DNA of 64,000 bases from Lachnospiraceae bacterium (lineage in GTDB: Bacteria > Bacillota > Clostridia > Lachnospirales > Lachnospiraceae). The translations under genes were made by a program, and so were the position numbers. Below, piece by piece: positions 47,696 through 56,579 of the stretch. Position 1 is the first letter of the stretch. The number at the start of each line of letters is the position of its first letter. The notes under the pieces were generated by a model. It saw only the letters and a program-made list of their open reading frames with translations. It was not told the origin of the DNA and ran no database searches. The stretch lies in contig JAEERY010000034.1 in the NCBI GenBank assembly GCA_016286035.1, forward strand, positions 35,916-99,915, given 5' to 3'.

Positions 47696-49150
47696 ATGAC
47701 AAAGATTAGAACAAGATACGCTCCAAGTCCTACAGGAAAAATGCATGTGGGAAATTTACGTTCAGCACTTTACGAATTTCTCATTGCAAAGCATGAAGGT
47801 GGAGATTTCATGTTAAGGATCGAGGATACCGACCAGGAGAGATTTGTGGAAGGTGCTACCGAGATCATTTACAGAACGCTTGAAAAAACAGGACTTATTC
47901 ATGATGAAGGTCCCGATAAGGACGGTGGATACGGTCCTTATGTGCAGAGTGAGAGAATGAAAACAGGCATATACCTGAAATATGCCAAGGAACTCATTGA
48001 AAAAGGCGAGGCATATTACTGCTTCTGCGATAAGGAAAGACTTGCTTCTTTAAAGACTGAAGTCGTTGAAGGCAAGGAGATAACGGTGTATGACAAGCAC
48101 TGTCTTAAACTCTCAAAGGAGGAGATAGAAAAGAACCTGGCCGAGGGCAAGCCCTATGTGATCAGACAGAATATACCCAACGAAGGAACAACAACTTTTC
48201 ATGATGAACTTTATGGAGATATCACGGTCGAGAATGCTGAACTCGATGATATGATCCTTATTAAGACAGACGGATATCCGACTTACAACTTTGCAAACGT
48301 GGTTGATGATCACACAATGAACATCACACATGTAGTAAGAGGAAATGAATATCTTTCTTCTTCACCCAAGTATCAGAGATTATATGATGCCTTCGGATGG
48401 GAGAGCCCTGTATACGTACACCTTCCTCTCATCACGGACGAAAATCATAAAAAACTCTCAAAGAGGAGCGGACATTCATCATTTGAAGACCTTATAGAGC
48501 AGGGATTTGTAACCGAGGCTGTAGTCAATTATATTGCACTTCTCGGATGGAGTCCTGAAGACAACAGAGAGATATTCTCACTTGATGAGCTTATAAAAGA
48601 GTTTGATTATCACAGGATAAGCAAATCCCCGGCAGTATTTGACATTGTAAAGCTTAAATGGATGAACGGTGAGTACATCAAGGCTATGGACTTTGATACA
48701 TATTATGAGATGGCAAAGCCCTACATTGACGAAGCCGTAAAATCAGATGTAGACAAGAAGAAGCTTGCCGAGTGGGTAAAGACAAGAATAGAGGTATTCC
48801 CTGATATCTGTGCACTTATAGATTTTGTTGATGAACTTCCCGAGTATGATATCGAAATGTATACTCACAAAAAGATGAAGACGTCAGCAGAATCTTCGCT
48901 TGAAGTTTTGAAGGATCTTCTCCCGATACTTGAAGCTCACGAAGATTACAGCAATGATTCGCTGTATGCGCTCCTTACGAAATATGTAGAGGATAAAGGC
49001 TATAAAAACGGATATGTTTTATGGCCCGTCAGAACCGCGGTATCCGGCAAACAGATGACACCTGCAGGTGCCACTGAGCTCATGGAGCTTTTCGGCAAGG
49101 AAGAGACTCTTAAAAGAATTAGAGCAGGCATAGAGCTTCTAAGCAGATAA
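47696..49150 (+). CDS. gltX: Glutamyl-tRNA synthetase
   Basis: 484 residues, standard. Class I synthetase: [20 protein letters not shown] contains the HIGH motif as [15 protein letters not shown], and the KMSKS loop is KLSKRSG. The C-terminal anticodon domain ends in the usual [21 protein letters not shown] before ATG. In organisms of this group it may also charge tRNA-Gln for amidation by GatCAB, which is not in this window. Confidence 0.97.
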   Translation: MTKIRTRYAPSPTGKMHVGNLRSALYEFLIAKHEGGDFMLRIEDTDQERFVEGATEIIYRTLEKTGLIHDEGPDKDGGYGPYVQSERMKTGIYLKYAKELIEKGEAYYCFCDKERLASLKTEVVEGKEITVYDKHCLKLSKEEIEKNLAEGKPYVIRQNIPNEGTTTFHDELYGDITVENAELDDMILIKTDGYPTYNFANVVDDHTMNITHVVRGNEYLSSSPKYQRLYDAFGWESPVYVHLPLITDENHKKLSKRSGHSSFEDLIEQGFVTEAVVNYIALLGWSPEDNREIFSLDELIKEFDYHRISKSPAVFDIVKLKWMNGEYIKAMDFDTYYEMAKPYIDEAVKSDVDKKKLAEWVKTRIEVFPDICALIDFVDELPEYDIEMYTHKKMKTSAESSLEVLKDLLPILEAHEDYSNDSLYALLTKYVEDKGYKNGYVLWPVRTAVSGKQMTPAGATELMELFGKEETLKRIRAGIELLSR

Positions 49151-49168
49151 AAATAATACAGACAATAT

Positions 49169-49194
49169 AAGGACCGGTATTTTGCCGGTCTTTT
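49169..49194 (+). terminator. Rho-independent terminator after gltX
   Basis: GACCGG and CCGGTC around a 7-base loop, with flanking A and T runs. Confidence 0.85.
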
Positions 49195-49229
49195 CATTTA
49201 AAAGTATAACTTCAAGAATGCATTATATG

Positions 49230-49258
49230 TTGAAATAAGTTTGATTTTTCTGTAAAAT
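49230..49258 (+). promoter_or_regulatory. Promoter of the DUF1292-GH13 operon
   Basis: TTGAAA-N17-TAAAAT, 52 bases before the DUF1292 start. Confidence 0.6.
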
Positions 49259-49310
49259 TAAATAGGATATGCATATATGCAGACAAATCCGCTTAAAGGA
49301 GGAGACTTAA

Positions 49311-49607
49311 ATGGAAAAAAATGCACCCGAAGAGGAAATGAAAGTAGAACTCAACCTTGATGACGGTTCCACAGTTATGTGTGAAGTAATAACTATTTTA
49401 GAGGTTGCAGGAAAAGAATACATAGCACTTTTACCGGACGGTCAGCAGGACAATGAAGACCAGGATGTATGGTTCTACGAGTATTCAGAGAATCCCGACG
49501 ATCCGAATGAGGAGCCGGAACTTACATATATCGAAGATGACGCGGAATACGAAGCCGTATGCGACGCATTTGATGAATATCTCGATGAGTGCGAATACGA
49601 GGACTAG
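49311..49607 (+). CDS. DUF1292 small acidic protein
   Basis: 98 residues, very acidic. The core NLDDGSTVMCEVITILEVAG, KEYIALLPD, and the C-terminal TYIEDDAEYEAVCDAFDEY match the DUF1292 (YrzB-like) family, whose role is unknown. Strong AAAGGAGGAG site. The last codon is directly followed by the ATG of the GH13 gene, and the ribosome site for that gene lies inside this one, so the two are co-translated. Whether they cooperate is not known. Confidence 0.9.
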   Translation: MEKNAPEEEMKVELNLDDGSTVMCEVITILEVAGKEYIALLPDGQQDNEDQDVWFYEYSENPDDPNEEPELTYIEDDAEYEAVCDAFDEYLDECEYED

Positions 49608-51431
49608 ATGGAACAAAATCTAAAGATCTCATATGGAAAGCCATATCCGCTCGGTGCTTCATATGTTGGCAACGGACAGGTGAATTTCTCTGTTGTTGTA
49701 AGTACCGATGAGCAATGCGGCGTTATTCTGTATGATAAGAAACACAAAACTGAAGAGAGATTGTCATTTTGCTGTTCAAACAAAGTAGGAAATATCCGAT
49801 GCATGAAAGTATCCGGGATAGAACCCGGGCAATATGATTACAATTTCTATGTAGGTGATAAGGTATTCTATGACCCTTATGCAAGAGTAATACTCGGAAA
49901 CGAAACCTGGGGCAAGATACCCGAAAAATTAAGAGCAGGCATATACTGTGATGATTATGACTGGGACGGAGATAAAAATCCGCTGACACCTTATAATGAT
50001 TCGATAATATATCTTCTCCATGTTAGAGGATTTACGAAACACAGAAGCAGCGGAGTAGCTCATCCCGGAACTTTTGACGGTGTGATAGAAAAGATACCGT
50101 ATATTAAAGAACTCGGTATCACAGCTATCGAACTGATGCCTGTATATAATTTCATAGAAATGGAGCCTGTAAAAAAAGAAGAAGGCGAATTTGGCATAGA
50201 TCCTTTTGATGAGGTTGAACCCAAGCTTAATTACTGGGGCTATAAGGACAGTTTTTATTTTGCTCCCAAAAGCTCATACAGTGCAAAGGGTATATCTGCC
50301 GATATCGGTTTTAAGGATATGGTAAAGGCTCTCCACAGAAACGGTATTGAAGTAATTCTTCAGTTTTTCTTCCCCGATACCATTAAACAGGGATATATCA
50401 TTGAAGTATTAAGATACTGGATGCAGGAATACCATATAGACGGTTTTCACCTGATGGGAAACAAGCTTCCTCTTGCTCTTTTGGGAACTGAGCCTATGTT
50501 CACCAATACAAAGATCATATGTGAAGGCTTTCCTCTTGATGAGATATATGAAAGAGGATTCTCTCCAACATACAAGAATCTGGCTCTTTGCAAAGATGGA
50601 TTCATGTATGATATGAGAAGGTTACTTAAGTCAGATGAGGGCATGGTAAGTGCAGCTCTTGACTACATGAAGAACGTGCCCGAAAAACTCGGTGATGTTC
50701 ACTATATGACTCACGGCAATACATTTACTCTTATGGATCTTGTCAGCTTTGACAGGAAGCATAATGAGCCAAACGGTGAGAACAACCGAGACGGGGCTCC
50801 GTATAACGGTTCATGGAACTGCGGTTACGAAGGACCTACGACTAGACAATCTGTAAGGAAACTGAGATTAAGGCAGATAAAGAATGCCATAATCTTAAAC
50901 ATGATATCAAAATCCACTCCGCTCATAGTAGCCGGAGATGAATTCGGAAACAGTCAGAACGGAAATAATAATCCGTACTGTCAGGACAGTACGGTCACAT
51001 GGCTTAACTGGAATAATCTCACAAAGTACTCTCAGATATATGATTTCATGAAGAGTATGATAGCGTTAAGAAAAGATCATAAGATACTGCATACTCGTGA
51101 TTCTTTCAAGATGAATGATTATCTTCAGTGTTCTTATCCGGATCTGAGCTTTCATTCCTCTCAGCTTTGGAAAGTCGATAATGATATACTAAGCAGACAG
51201 TTTGCCATGCTTTACTGCGGTGAATATGCCGGAGAGGATGATTTTATATACGTAGCTGTAAATCTGCATTGGACTGCTCATGAATTTGCCATACCAAAGC
51301 TTCCGAAGAAATATAAATGGGAGATCATTGCAGATACAAATGAGAAAACCGAAACAGAAGTTCTCAACGCAGATCATGCAGTTATCAACGTGAAGGAGAG
51401 AAGCATACTTATTATGCTTGGAAAAGCTTAA
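49608..51431 (+). CDS. Isoamylase/GlgX-like GH13 protein with lost catalytic residues (putative pseudoenzyme)
   Basis: 607 residues. The fold is clearly that of the isoamylase/glycogen-debranching group: a CBM48-like N-domain (about 1-110), a GH13 barrel (about 120-480), and a C-domain. The stretch TLMDLVSFDRKHNEPNGENN followed by a SWNCGYEGPT segment is nearly identical to GlgX. The catalytic sites are not. Region I (normally DVVYNH) is Q252-FFFPD. Region II (DGFRFDLA) is D278-GFHLMGN, with the nucleophile Asp replaced by Met283. Region IV (HDGF) is His369-Gly-Asn-Thr-Phe. Only the region III Glu306 (ICEGFP) remains. It is therefore probably non-hydrolytic, perhaps a glycan-binding or regulatory protein. 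It is intact with no frameshift. Confidence 0.85.
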   Translation: MEQNLKISYGKPYPLGASYVGNGQVNFSVVVSTDEQCGVILYDKKHKTEERLSFCCSNKVGNIRCMKVSGIEPGQYDYNFYVGDKVFYDPYARVILGNETWGKIPEKLRAGIYCDDYDWDGDKNPLTPYNDSIIYLLHVRGFTKHRSSGVAHPGTFDGVIEKIPYIKELGITAIELMPVYNFIEMEPVKKEEGEFGIDPFDEVEPKLNYWGYKDSFYFAPKSSYSAKGISADIGFKDMVKALHRNGIEVILQFFFPDTIKQGYIIEVLRYWMQEYHIDGFHLMGNKLPLALLGTEPMFTNTKIICEGFPLDEIYERGFSPTYKNLALCKDGFMYDMRRLLKSDEGMVSAALDYMKNVPEKLGDVHYMTHGNTFTLMDLVSFDRKHNEPNGENNRDGAPYNGSWNCGYEGPTTRQSVRKLRLRQIKNAIILNMISKSTPLIVAGDEFGNSQNGNNNPYCQDSTVTWLNWNNLTKYSQIYDFMKSMIALRKDHKILHTRDSFKMNDYLQCSYPDLSFHSSQLWKVDNDILSRQFAMLYCGEYAGEDDFIYVAVNLHWTAHEFAIPKLPKKYKWEIIADTNEKTETEVLNADHAVINVKERSILIMLGKA

Positions 51432-51432
51432 C

Positions 51433-52062
51433 ATGAAAGCATTGCAGCATCTCGCAACAATAAACAGACACAGGAAGCTTGTAAGAGAAGGATGTTTTGC
51501 AGTTGGTTTGTACAAACAGGGTCTCACACATGATCTGAGTAAATACTCACCATGTGAATTCTTGGTCGGTGCCAAGTATTTCCAGGGGAACAGAAGTCCG
51601 AACAATGCGGAACGAGAGGACAGAGGCTATTCATCTGCCTGGCTTCATCATAAAGGCAGGAATAAACATCATTACGAATACTGGATCGATTATTCAATAC
51701 ATTCGGCTCCCAAGGGAATGCACGGCATGATGCCTTCTCCGATGCCCATCAGATATATCGTGGAGATGCTGATGGACAGAATAGCCGCATGCAAGGTATA
51801 TAACGGTGATTCATATACCACAAGCTCACCGCTTGAATATTACAACAAAGGGATGGAACCCGCTCCTTTGCATCCCAAGACGCAGGCTTTTTTGGAATTA
51901 TTTTTAAACATGCTTGAAGTATGGGGAGAGGAAAGGACATTTGAATTTATAAGGGAGAATATATTATCAAGACAAAAACTGTTTGACAAGAAGGAAAATC
52001 TCCAGCTCTGTCTTGACTATTGCAAGAGAGGACAAAGGAGACTTAAAAAAGACAGAGGCTGA
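51433..52062 (+). CDS. DUF5662 family protein
   Basis: 209 residues from ATG 51433, one base after the GH13 stop. Sequence blocks seen: HRKLVREGCFAVGLYKQGLT, HDLSKYSPCEF, GYSSAWLHHKGRNKHHYEYW, MLMDRIAACKVYNG. These His/Asp-rich blocks, HDLSKYS and HHKGRNKHH, resemble a metal site and are characteristic of DUF5662, of unknown function. An in-frame TTG 15 bases upstream overlaps GH13 and is less likely. Co-transcribed with DUF1292 and the GH13 protein. Confidence 0.8.
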   Translation: MKALQHLATINRHRKLVREGCFAVGLYKQGLTHDLSKYSPCEFLVGAKYFQGNRSPNNAEREDRGYSSAWLHHKGRNKHHYEYWIDYSIHSAPKGMHGMMPSPMPIRYIVEMLMDRIAACKVYNGDSYTTSSPLEYYNKGMEPAPLHPKTQAFLELFLNMLEVWGEERTFEFIRENILSRQKLFDKKENLQLCLDYCKRGQRRLKKDRG

Positions 52063-52082
52063 TCTGTCAAGGAGGGACAACG

Positions 52083-52784
52083 ATGTATATCGGAAGAGGA
52101 AGCAGCAGAAACACTGTTACCGCAATAGTGGTCATTTGTTCAATACTCTGTGTTGGATTTATGATGTTTTCAACAGCATTTCTTTCTTTTTACTTCAGTA
52201 TATGCAATACGCGTTTTGTCGAAAAGAATTGTATCAATGAAGGTATTGCCAGACAGATAGGCATAACTGACAAAGAAATGCACAATGTTATTGAAAAGCT
52301 TATCGTAGGATTAAAGAAGGGATACGAGCCCTCAGCCACGGTGACGAAAGGTTCGCAAAGCGTTGAATTCTTCAGTGATTCCGAAAAAGAAAGCATCGTA
52401 AGAACATCCAGAAAGATCATCCTGTTCAAAAGGCTGTCTTTTGCTTTTATCGGAGTTTCAATCGCACTGTTTTTGATGGTATTGATGGAAAGCAGGGCTG
52501 TGGTGTTAAGGAATACGATAGCTGTAGCCTGGATAGTGATCCTTTTGGCATGCGGTTCCTTGTTTATCTATATGCAAATGAATCCGGCAAGGTTCAGAGA
52601 CGGCTTTTTTACAACTGTGCTTTTAAACGGAAAGCCGCTTGAAGGTTGGATGGGTACGATGATCAATCACGGTATGATAAAAAGTGCTTTTTTGATGGAG
52701 CTCAGTTTTTTCCTGATCGTGCAGTTATTATTCCTTATAATAGTTAACGGTTTCAGCGGACACAAGAAAAAAAACAGAAGATAA
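52083..52784 (+). CDS. Integral membrane protein, possibly DUF1461/TIGR01906-like
   Basis: 233 residues with about four membrane helices (near 14-37, 118-138, 144-165, 205-225) and an extracellular loop of ~80 residues between the first two. The topology and the FFSDSEKESIVRTSRKIILF segment recall the TIGR01906 (DUF1461) family, but the resemblance is weak by eye. Strong AAGGAGGG ribosome site, 20 bases after the DUF5662 gene. Role unknown. Confidence 0.6.
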   Translation: MYIGRGSSRNTVTAIVVICSILCVGFMMFSTAFLSFYFSICNTRFVEKNCINEGIARQIGITDKEMHNVIEKLIVGLKKGYEPSATVTKGSQSVEFFSDSEKESIVRTSRKIILFKRLSFAFIGVSIALFLMVLMESRAVVLRNTIAVAWIVILLACGSLFIYMQMNPARFRDGFFTTVLLNGKPLEGWMGTMINHGMIKSAFLMELSFFLIVQLLFLIIVNGFSGHKKKNRR

Positions 52785-52801
52785 TATAAGTGAGGTTTAC
52801 C

Positions 52802-53854
52802 ATGGCAGAAAGATATGTTGCATATGTATCCACATATACGCAGGGAGACAATTACGGAATACACATATATGATGTTGATCTTGAAGAAGGAAAATTTACT
52901 TTAAAGGATAAGGTTAAGATCTCAAATTCTTCATATGTGACCATAACACACAACTCAAAATATCTGTATTCGATAACGGACTTTGGTGTTGAAGCGTATA
53001 AGATCGGCCCCGATGGACTCCTTACTGTTCTTGGAAGTTCAGGAATAAACGGAATGAGAGGATGCTACCTGTCTACCGATTATGAAGATAAATTCCTTTT
53101 TGTGGCAGGTTATCATGACGGAAAGATCACTGTGCTCAAGTTAAAGGAAGACGGAAGCATCGAAGGTATATGCGATGAGATCTTTCATAAAGGATGGGGA
53201 AATGTCGCAGAAAGAAATTTCCGTCCACATGTAAGCTGTGTAAAGATGACAAGAGATAATAAATACCTTTGTGCAGCGGATCTTGGTATGGACTATATAG
53301 ATGTTTATACCGTCAATAAAACGACAGGTAAACTTAAACTTATCGATATCGTGCATTCTGAGCAGAATAGCGCACCGAGACATATAAAGTTTTCAAAAGA
53401 CGGTCATCATATGTATGTTGTACACGAGCTTAACAATAAGATCGATGTATACGAATATATTGACAAGGGAAACGATCCTTCTTTTGACAAGATCCAGAGT
53501 ATCGCAACCGTAAATGATTATTTTGCAAAAGGAAGTGCAGCCAGTGCTTTGAGCATATCGAAAGACGGCAAATACATGGTAAGTTCGAATTCCGGCGATA
53601 ACAGTGTAGTCATCTATTCAATGGATGAGCATACGGGAGAGATGAGCAAGGTTCTATGCCTTCCCATAAGCGGAGATTATCCCAAGGATGCCTGTCTCTT
53701 CCCTGATAACAGACATCTTGTAAGTCTCAATCATGAATCCGATACAATGACATTCTTTACCGTTGATCTTGAAAAAGGTCTTCTGATGATGAATCAGAAA
53801 GAGATAAAGGTACAGAAACCCAATTGCATTATCTTCCATAAACTTGAAGATTAA
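52802..53854 (+). CDS. Lactonase-family seven-bladed beta-propeller protein (Pgl-like)
   Basis: 350 residues of repeating propeller blades (for example YVTITHNSKYLYSITDFGVEA, SALSISKDGKYMVSSNSGDNS), with the family ends VAYVSTYTQGDNYGI and IKVQKPNCIIFHKL. Members include 6-phosphogluconolactonase of the propeller type. Conserved FRPHVSCVKMTRDNKYLCAADLG-like and RHIKFSKDG blocks fit. ATG 52802 preferred, with GTGAGGT upstream. No signal peptide, so cytoplasmic. No zwf or gnd nearby, so the lactone substrate is open. Confidence 0.88.
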   Translation: MAERYVAYVSTYTQGDNYGIHIYDVDLEEGKFTLKDKVKISNSSYVTITHNSKYLYSITDFGVEAYKIGPDGLLTVLGSSGINGMRGCYLSTDYEDKFLFVAGYHDGKITVLKLKEDGSIEGICDEIFHKGWGNVAERNFRPHVSCVKMTRDNKYLCAADLGMDYIDVYTVNKTTGKLKLIDIVHSEQNSAPRHIKFSKDGHHMYVVHELNNKIDVYEYIDKGNDPSFDKIQSIATVNDYFAKGSAASALSISKDGKYMVSSNSGDNSVVIYSMDEHTGEMSKVLCLPISGDYPKDACLFPDNRHLVSLNHESDTMTFFTVDLEKGLLMMNQKEIKVQKPNCIIFHKLED

Positions 53855-53869
53855 TGACAGTCGACAAAC

Positions 53870-54784
53870 ATGAAGGATGATAAAAGAAAAAAACTTATAG
53901 ATAAATGCAAGCATTTTGCAAAGAAGAATGAATTCTGTCTTACTCTTGCGACTGTTTATATATTCTGTGTGATCGTAATATCAAATATATTCAGTCACTT
54001 TAAGAAGGCGATTCTTATTACGGTAGCCGCAGTAACTGCGGCTATCATACTGATATGCTGCATTTGGAGAATTAAAGAAGCATCAGTATCATCGCTTAAA
54101 CCGAAAACAGATGATTCGAGTGTTTTAAATGATACCGTTTTATCAAACGATTCAAATGATCAGAAAGAATTGGTTCCTGATTCAAATAAAGATATATCCT
54201 CAGAGATTGTATCTGATGAGAGCGATACTTTATCGATCATTCATGTTAATAAGACAAATCCCATACCCGAAGGCTACGAACCGGATCTCGTTATTATAGA
54301 AAAAGATCTGAAATGTGACAGGACTGCTCTTGAACCTGTAAGGAAAATGCTTGATGATGCAAAAGAAGAAGGTGTAGACCTTGTGATATCATCGGCATAC
54401 AGAGATAAGGAAAGGCAAGAGGATATTTTTGATAAGAAATTAAGACAAAATATGCTTTATGGATATTCTTACGCAGAGGCCTACAAAAAGACTGCAACAG
54501 AAAACAGTATTCCGGGAAGCAGCGAACATGAGCTAGGACTTGCTTTTGATATTGTTAGTGAAGATCACGAAAAGATGGATGAAGGATTTGCGGATACGGA
54601 TGCAGGTAAATGGCTTGATAAAAACTGTTATAAATACGGCTTTATTATCCGCTATCCCAAAGGAAAAGAAGATATCACCGGTTTTATATATGAACCGTGG
54701 CATATAAGATATGTCGGAGATGAAGCGGCAAAAACGATTTTTAAAGAACAAATAACATTGGAAGAATATTTGGAAAGAAGATAG
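53870..54784 (+). CDS. D-alanyl-D-alanine carboxypeptidase, VanY type
   Basis: 304 residues. Two hydrophobic segments near the N-terminus (about 22-41 and 46-65), a low-complexity Asp/Ser linker (about 75-120), then the LAS metallopeptidase domain. Zinc ligands: His220 in SSEHELGLAFD, Asp227, and His278 in EPWHIRY, with catalytic Glu275; SSAYRDKERQEDIF is the substrate-side motif. It trims terminal D-Ala from muropeptides outside the cell. No Shine-Dalgarno site is evident before ATG 53870. tgt begins four bases after its stop. No vancomycin-resistance genes are nearby, so a housekeeping role is likely. Confidence 0.92.
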   Translation: MKDDKRKKLIDKCKHFAKKNEFCLTLATVYIFCVIVISNIFSHFKKAILITVAAVTAAIILICCIWRIKEASVSSLKPKTDDSSVLNDTVLSNDSNDQKELVPDSNKDISSEIVSDESDTLSIIHVNKTNPIPEGYEPDLVIIEKDLKCDRTALEPVRKMLDDAKEEGVDLVISSAYRDKERQEDIFDKKLRQNMLYGYSYAEAYKKTATENSIPGSSEHELGLAFDIVSEDHEKMDEGFADTDAGKWLDKNCYKYGFIIRYPKGKEDITGFIYEPWHIRYVGDEAAKTIFKEQITLEEYLERR

Positions 54785-54788
54785 ATTT

Positions 54789-55925
54789 ATGGCAGAATAC
54801 AAATTGCTCACGACAGACGGTGACGCTAAAAGAGCTGAATTCCAAACGGTCCACGGGACCATACAGACCCCTGTATTTATGAACGTCGGAACAGCTGCAG
54901 CTATAAAAGGTGCAGTCAGCACTAAGGATCTTGAACAGATAGGGTGTCAGGTACAGTTATCAAATACATATCACCTTCATGTAAGACCCGGCGACGAGAT
55001 CGTCAAAAAACTCGGTGGCGTAAGAAAGTTTATGAACTGGGACAAACCTGTACTAACAGATTCTGGTGGATTTCAGGTTTTCTCACTTTCAAGCCTCAGA
55101 AAGATTAAGGAAGAAGGTGTAACGTTTAACTCTCATGTTGACGGCAGGAAGATATTCATGGGCCCTGAAGAGAGTATGCAGATACAGTCGAATCTTGCTT
55201 CCACGATCGCTATGGCATTTGATGAATGCGCTCCGGCTCTTGCCGACAAGAACTATGTCAGAAACAGTGTTGACCGTACAAGTCGCTGGCTGGAAAGATG
55301 CAGATCATACATGGATGAGCTTAATTCAAGAGAAGATACCATCAACAAGCAGCAATTACTGTTTGGGATTAATCAGGGAGCCATATATGATGATATACGT
55401 ATAGAACATGCCAAGACCATATCCGATATGAACCTTGACGGCTATGCCATAGGAGGACTTGCTGTAGGCGAGACTCATGAGCAGATGTATGGGATAATAG
55501 AAGCGGTCGTTCCTCATCTGCCGAAAGACAAACCGACATATCTGATGGGTGTTGGTACTCCGGCAAACATACTCGAAGCGGTTGATCGCGGTATCGATTT
55601 CTTTGACTGTGTTTATCCTTCAAGAAACGGCAGACATGGTCATGTATATACCGATCACGGAAAACTCAATCTGTTCAATCAGCAATACGAACTTGATGAC
55701 AGGCCGATAGATGAAACATGCAATTGTCCTTCTTGTCAAAGCTTTTCGAGAGCCTATATAAGACATCTTTTAAAAGCAAAAGAGATGCTTGGTATGAGGC
55801 TGTGTGTTCTTCATAATCTTTATTACTACAATAATCTTATGAGCAGGATCAGAGATGCTATAGATAATCATGAATATTCTTCATTTAAGAAAAAGATGCT
55901 TGACGGACTTGGATCAAATGATTAG
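54789..55925 (+). CDS. tgt: Queuine tRNA-ribosyltransferase (tRNA-guanine transglycosylase)
   Basis: 378 residues, standard. It exchanges guanine-34 in certain tRNAs for a queuosine precursor. Motifs: FMNVGTAAAIKG, LSNTYHLHVRPGDE, TDSGGFQVFSL, AFDECAPA with catalytic Asp, GGLAVGE, and zinc site CNCPSC plus a His in LHNLYYYNNL. Weak ribosome site, 4 bases after VanY. yajC follows after a 150-base gap, a common tgt-yajC order. Confidence 0.97.
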   Translation: MAEYKLLTTDGDAKRAEFQTVHGTIQTPVFMNVGTAAAIKGAVSTKDLEQIGCQVQLSNTYHLHVRPGDEIVKKLGGVRKFMNWDKPVLTDSGGFQVFSLSSLRKIKEEGVTFNSHVDGRKIFMGPEESMQIQSNLASTIAMAFDECAPALADKNYVRNSVDRTSRWLERCRSYMDELNSREDTINKQQLLFGINQGAIYDDIRIEHAKTISDMNLDGYAIGGLAVGETHEQMYGIIEAVVPHLPKDKPTYLMGVGTPANILEAVDRGIDFFDCVYPSRNGRHGHVYTDHGKLNLFNQQYELDDRPIDETCNCPSCQSFSRAYIRHLLKAKEMLGMRLCVLHNLYYYNNLMSRIRDAIDNHEYSSFKKKMLDGLGSND

Positions 55926-56003
55926 ATGAGCATTCTTCACGATGTTTAATATATCAGAATCAGAAAGCTTTATAAAATCGTAATAAATTAATTGAAATGA
56001 TGC

Positions 56004-56032
56004 TTGTTAAAATCATTATTTTCATGTATCAT
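56004..56032 (+). promoter_or_regulatory. Possible yajC promoter
   Basis: TTGTTA-N17-TATCAT in the tgt-yajC gap. A small GGTCC/GGACC hairpin (56044-56061) lies in the leader before AAAGGAGG. Confidence 0.4.
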
Positions 56033-56077
56033 GTCATTGTTGCGGTCCATAACCAGGGACCATATAAAGGAGGATCT

Positions 56078-56413
56078 ATGAACGCATTACTTTTGTCTAC
56101 AGATGCAGCCGCTGCTGAAGCCGGCTCTACCATGGGAAGCGGAATAATAATAATCGCTTACATTATAATATTCGGTGTATTCATCTATTTCATGATGGTA
56201 AAGCCTCAGAAGAAAGAACAGAAGAGAGTTGCAACCATGTACAGCGAAATGGAGATCGGTGATACCGTTGTAACAACGAGCGGTTTCTACGGTGTGCTTA
56301 TAGATATCACAGATGATTCCGTCATAGTAGAATTCGGAAGCAATAAAAACTGCAGAATTCCTATGGAGAAGTCCGCTATCAAGCAGATAGAAAAAGCAAA
56401 TCAGGCTGAATAA
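56078..56413 (+). CDS. yajC: Preprotein translocase subunit YajC
   Basis: 111 residues. One membrane helix (about 21-42, GSGIIIIAYIIIFGVFIYF), the family motif MMVKPQKKEQK, then a cytoplasmic domain (YSEMEIGDTVVTTSGFYGVL). YajC joins SecDF in accessory protein export. ATG 56078 has AAAGGAGG upstream; in-frame codons before it overlap the promoter. secD/secF do not follow here; a terminator does. Confidence 0.95.
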   Translation: MNALLLSTDAAAAEAGSTMGSGIIIIAYIIIFGVFIYFMMVKPQKKEQKRVATMYSEMEIGDTVVTTSGFYGVLIDITDDSVIVEFGSNKNCRIPMEKSAIKQIEKANQAE

Positions 56414-56439
56414 TGATATCGTTATAAAAGACTGGATAT

Positions 56440-56471
56440 AAAGACTACTGCAATACTGCGGTGGTCTTTTT
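56440..56471 (+). terminator. Rho-independent terminator after yajC
   Basis: AAAGACTACTGC pairs with GCGGTGGTCTTT (two T-G pairs), then a T run. Confidence 0.87.
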
Positions 56472-56579
56472 ATTATCATACAGTTGTGCTATAATAATCG
56501 ATAGTTGCGTTTTGAAAAGAACGTTAAATACAACTGTGAACTTTATATAGTTCTCAGGTTATAGGTAGAGGTAAATCAT

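Noticed and set aside
53870..54784. VanY as part of a vancomycin-resistance cluster
   Set aside because: There are no vanA/vanH/vanX/vanS genes around it; neighbours are tgt, yajC and a lactonase-type protein. The D-hydroxyacid dehydrogenase at 42249 is far away and resembles fermentative LdhA.
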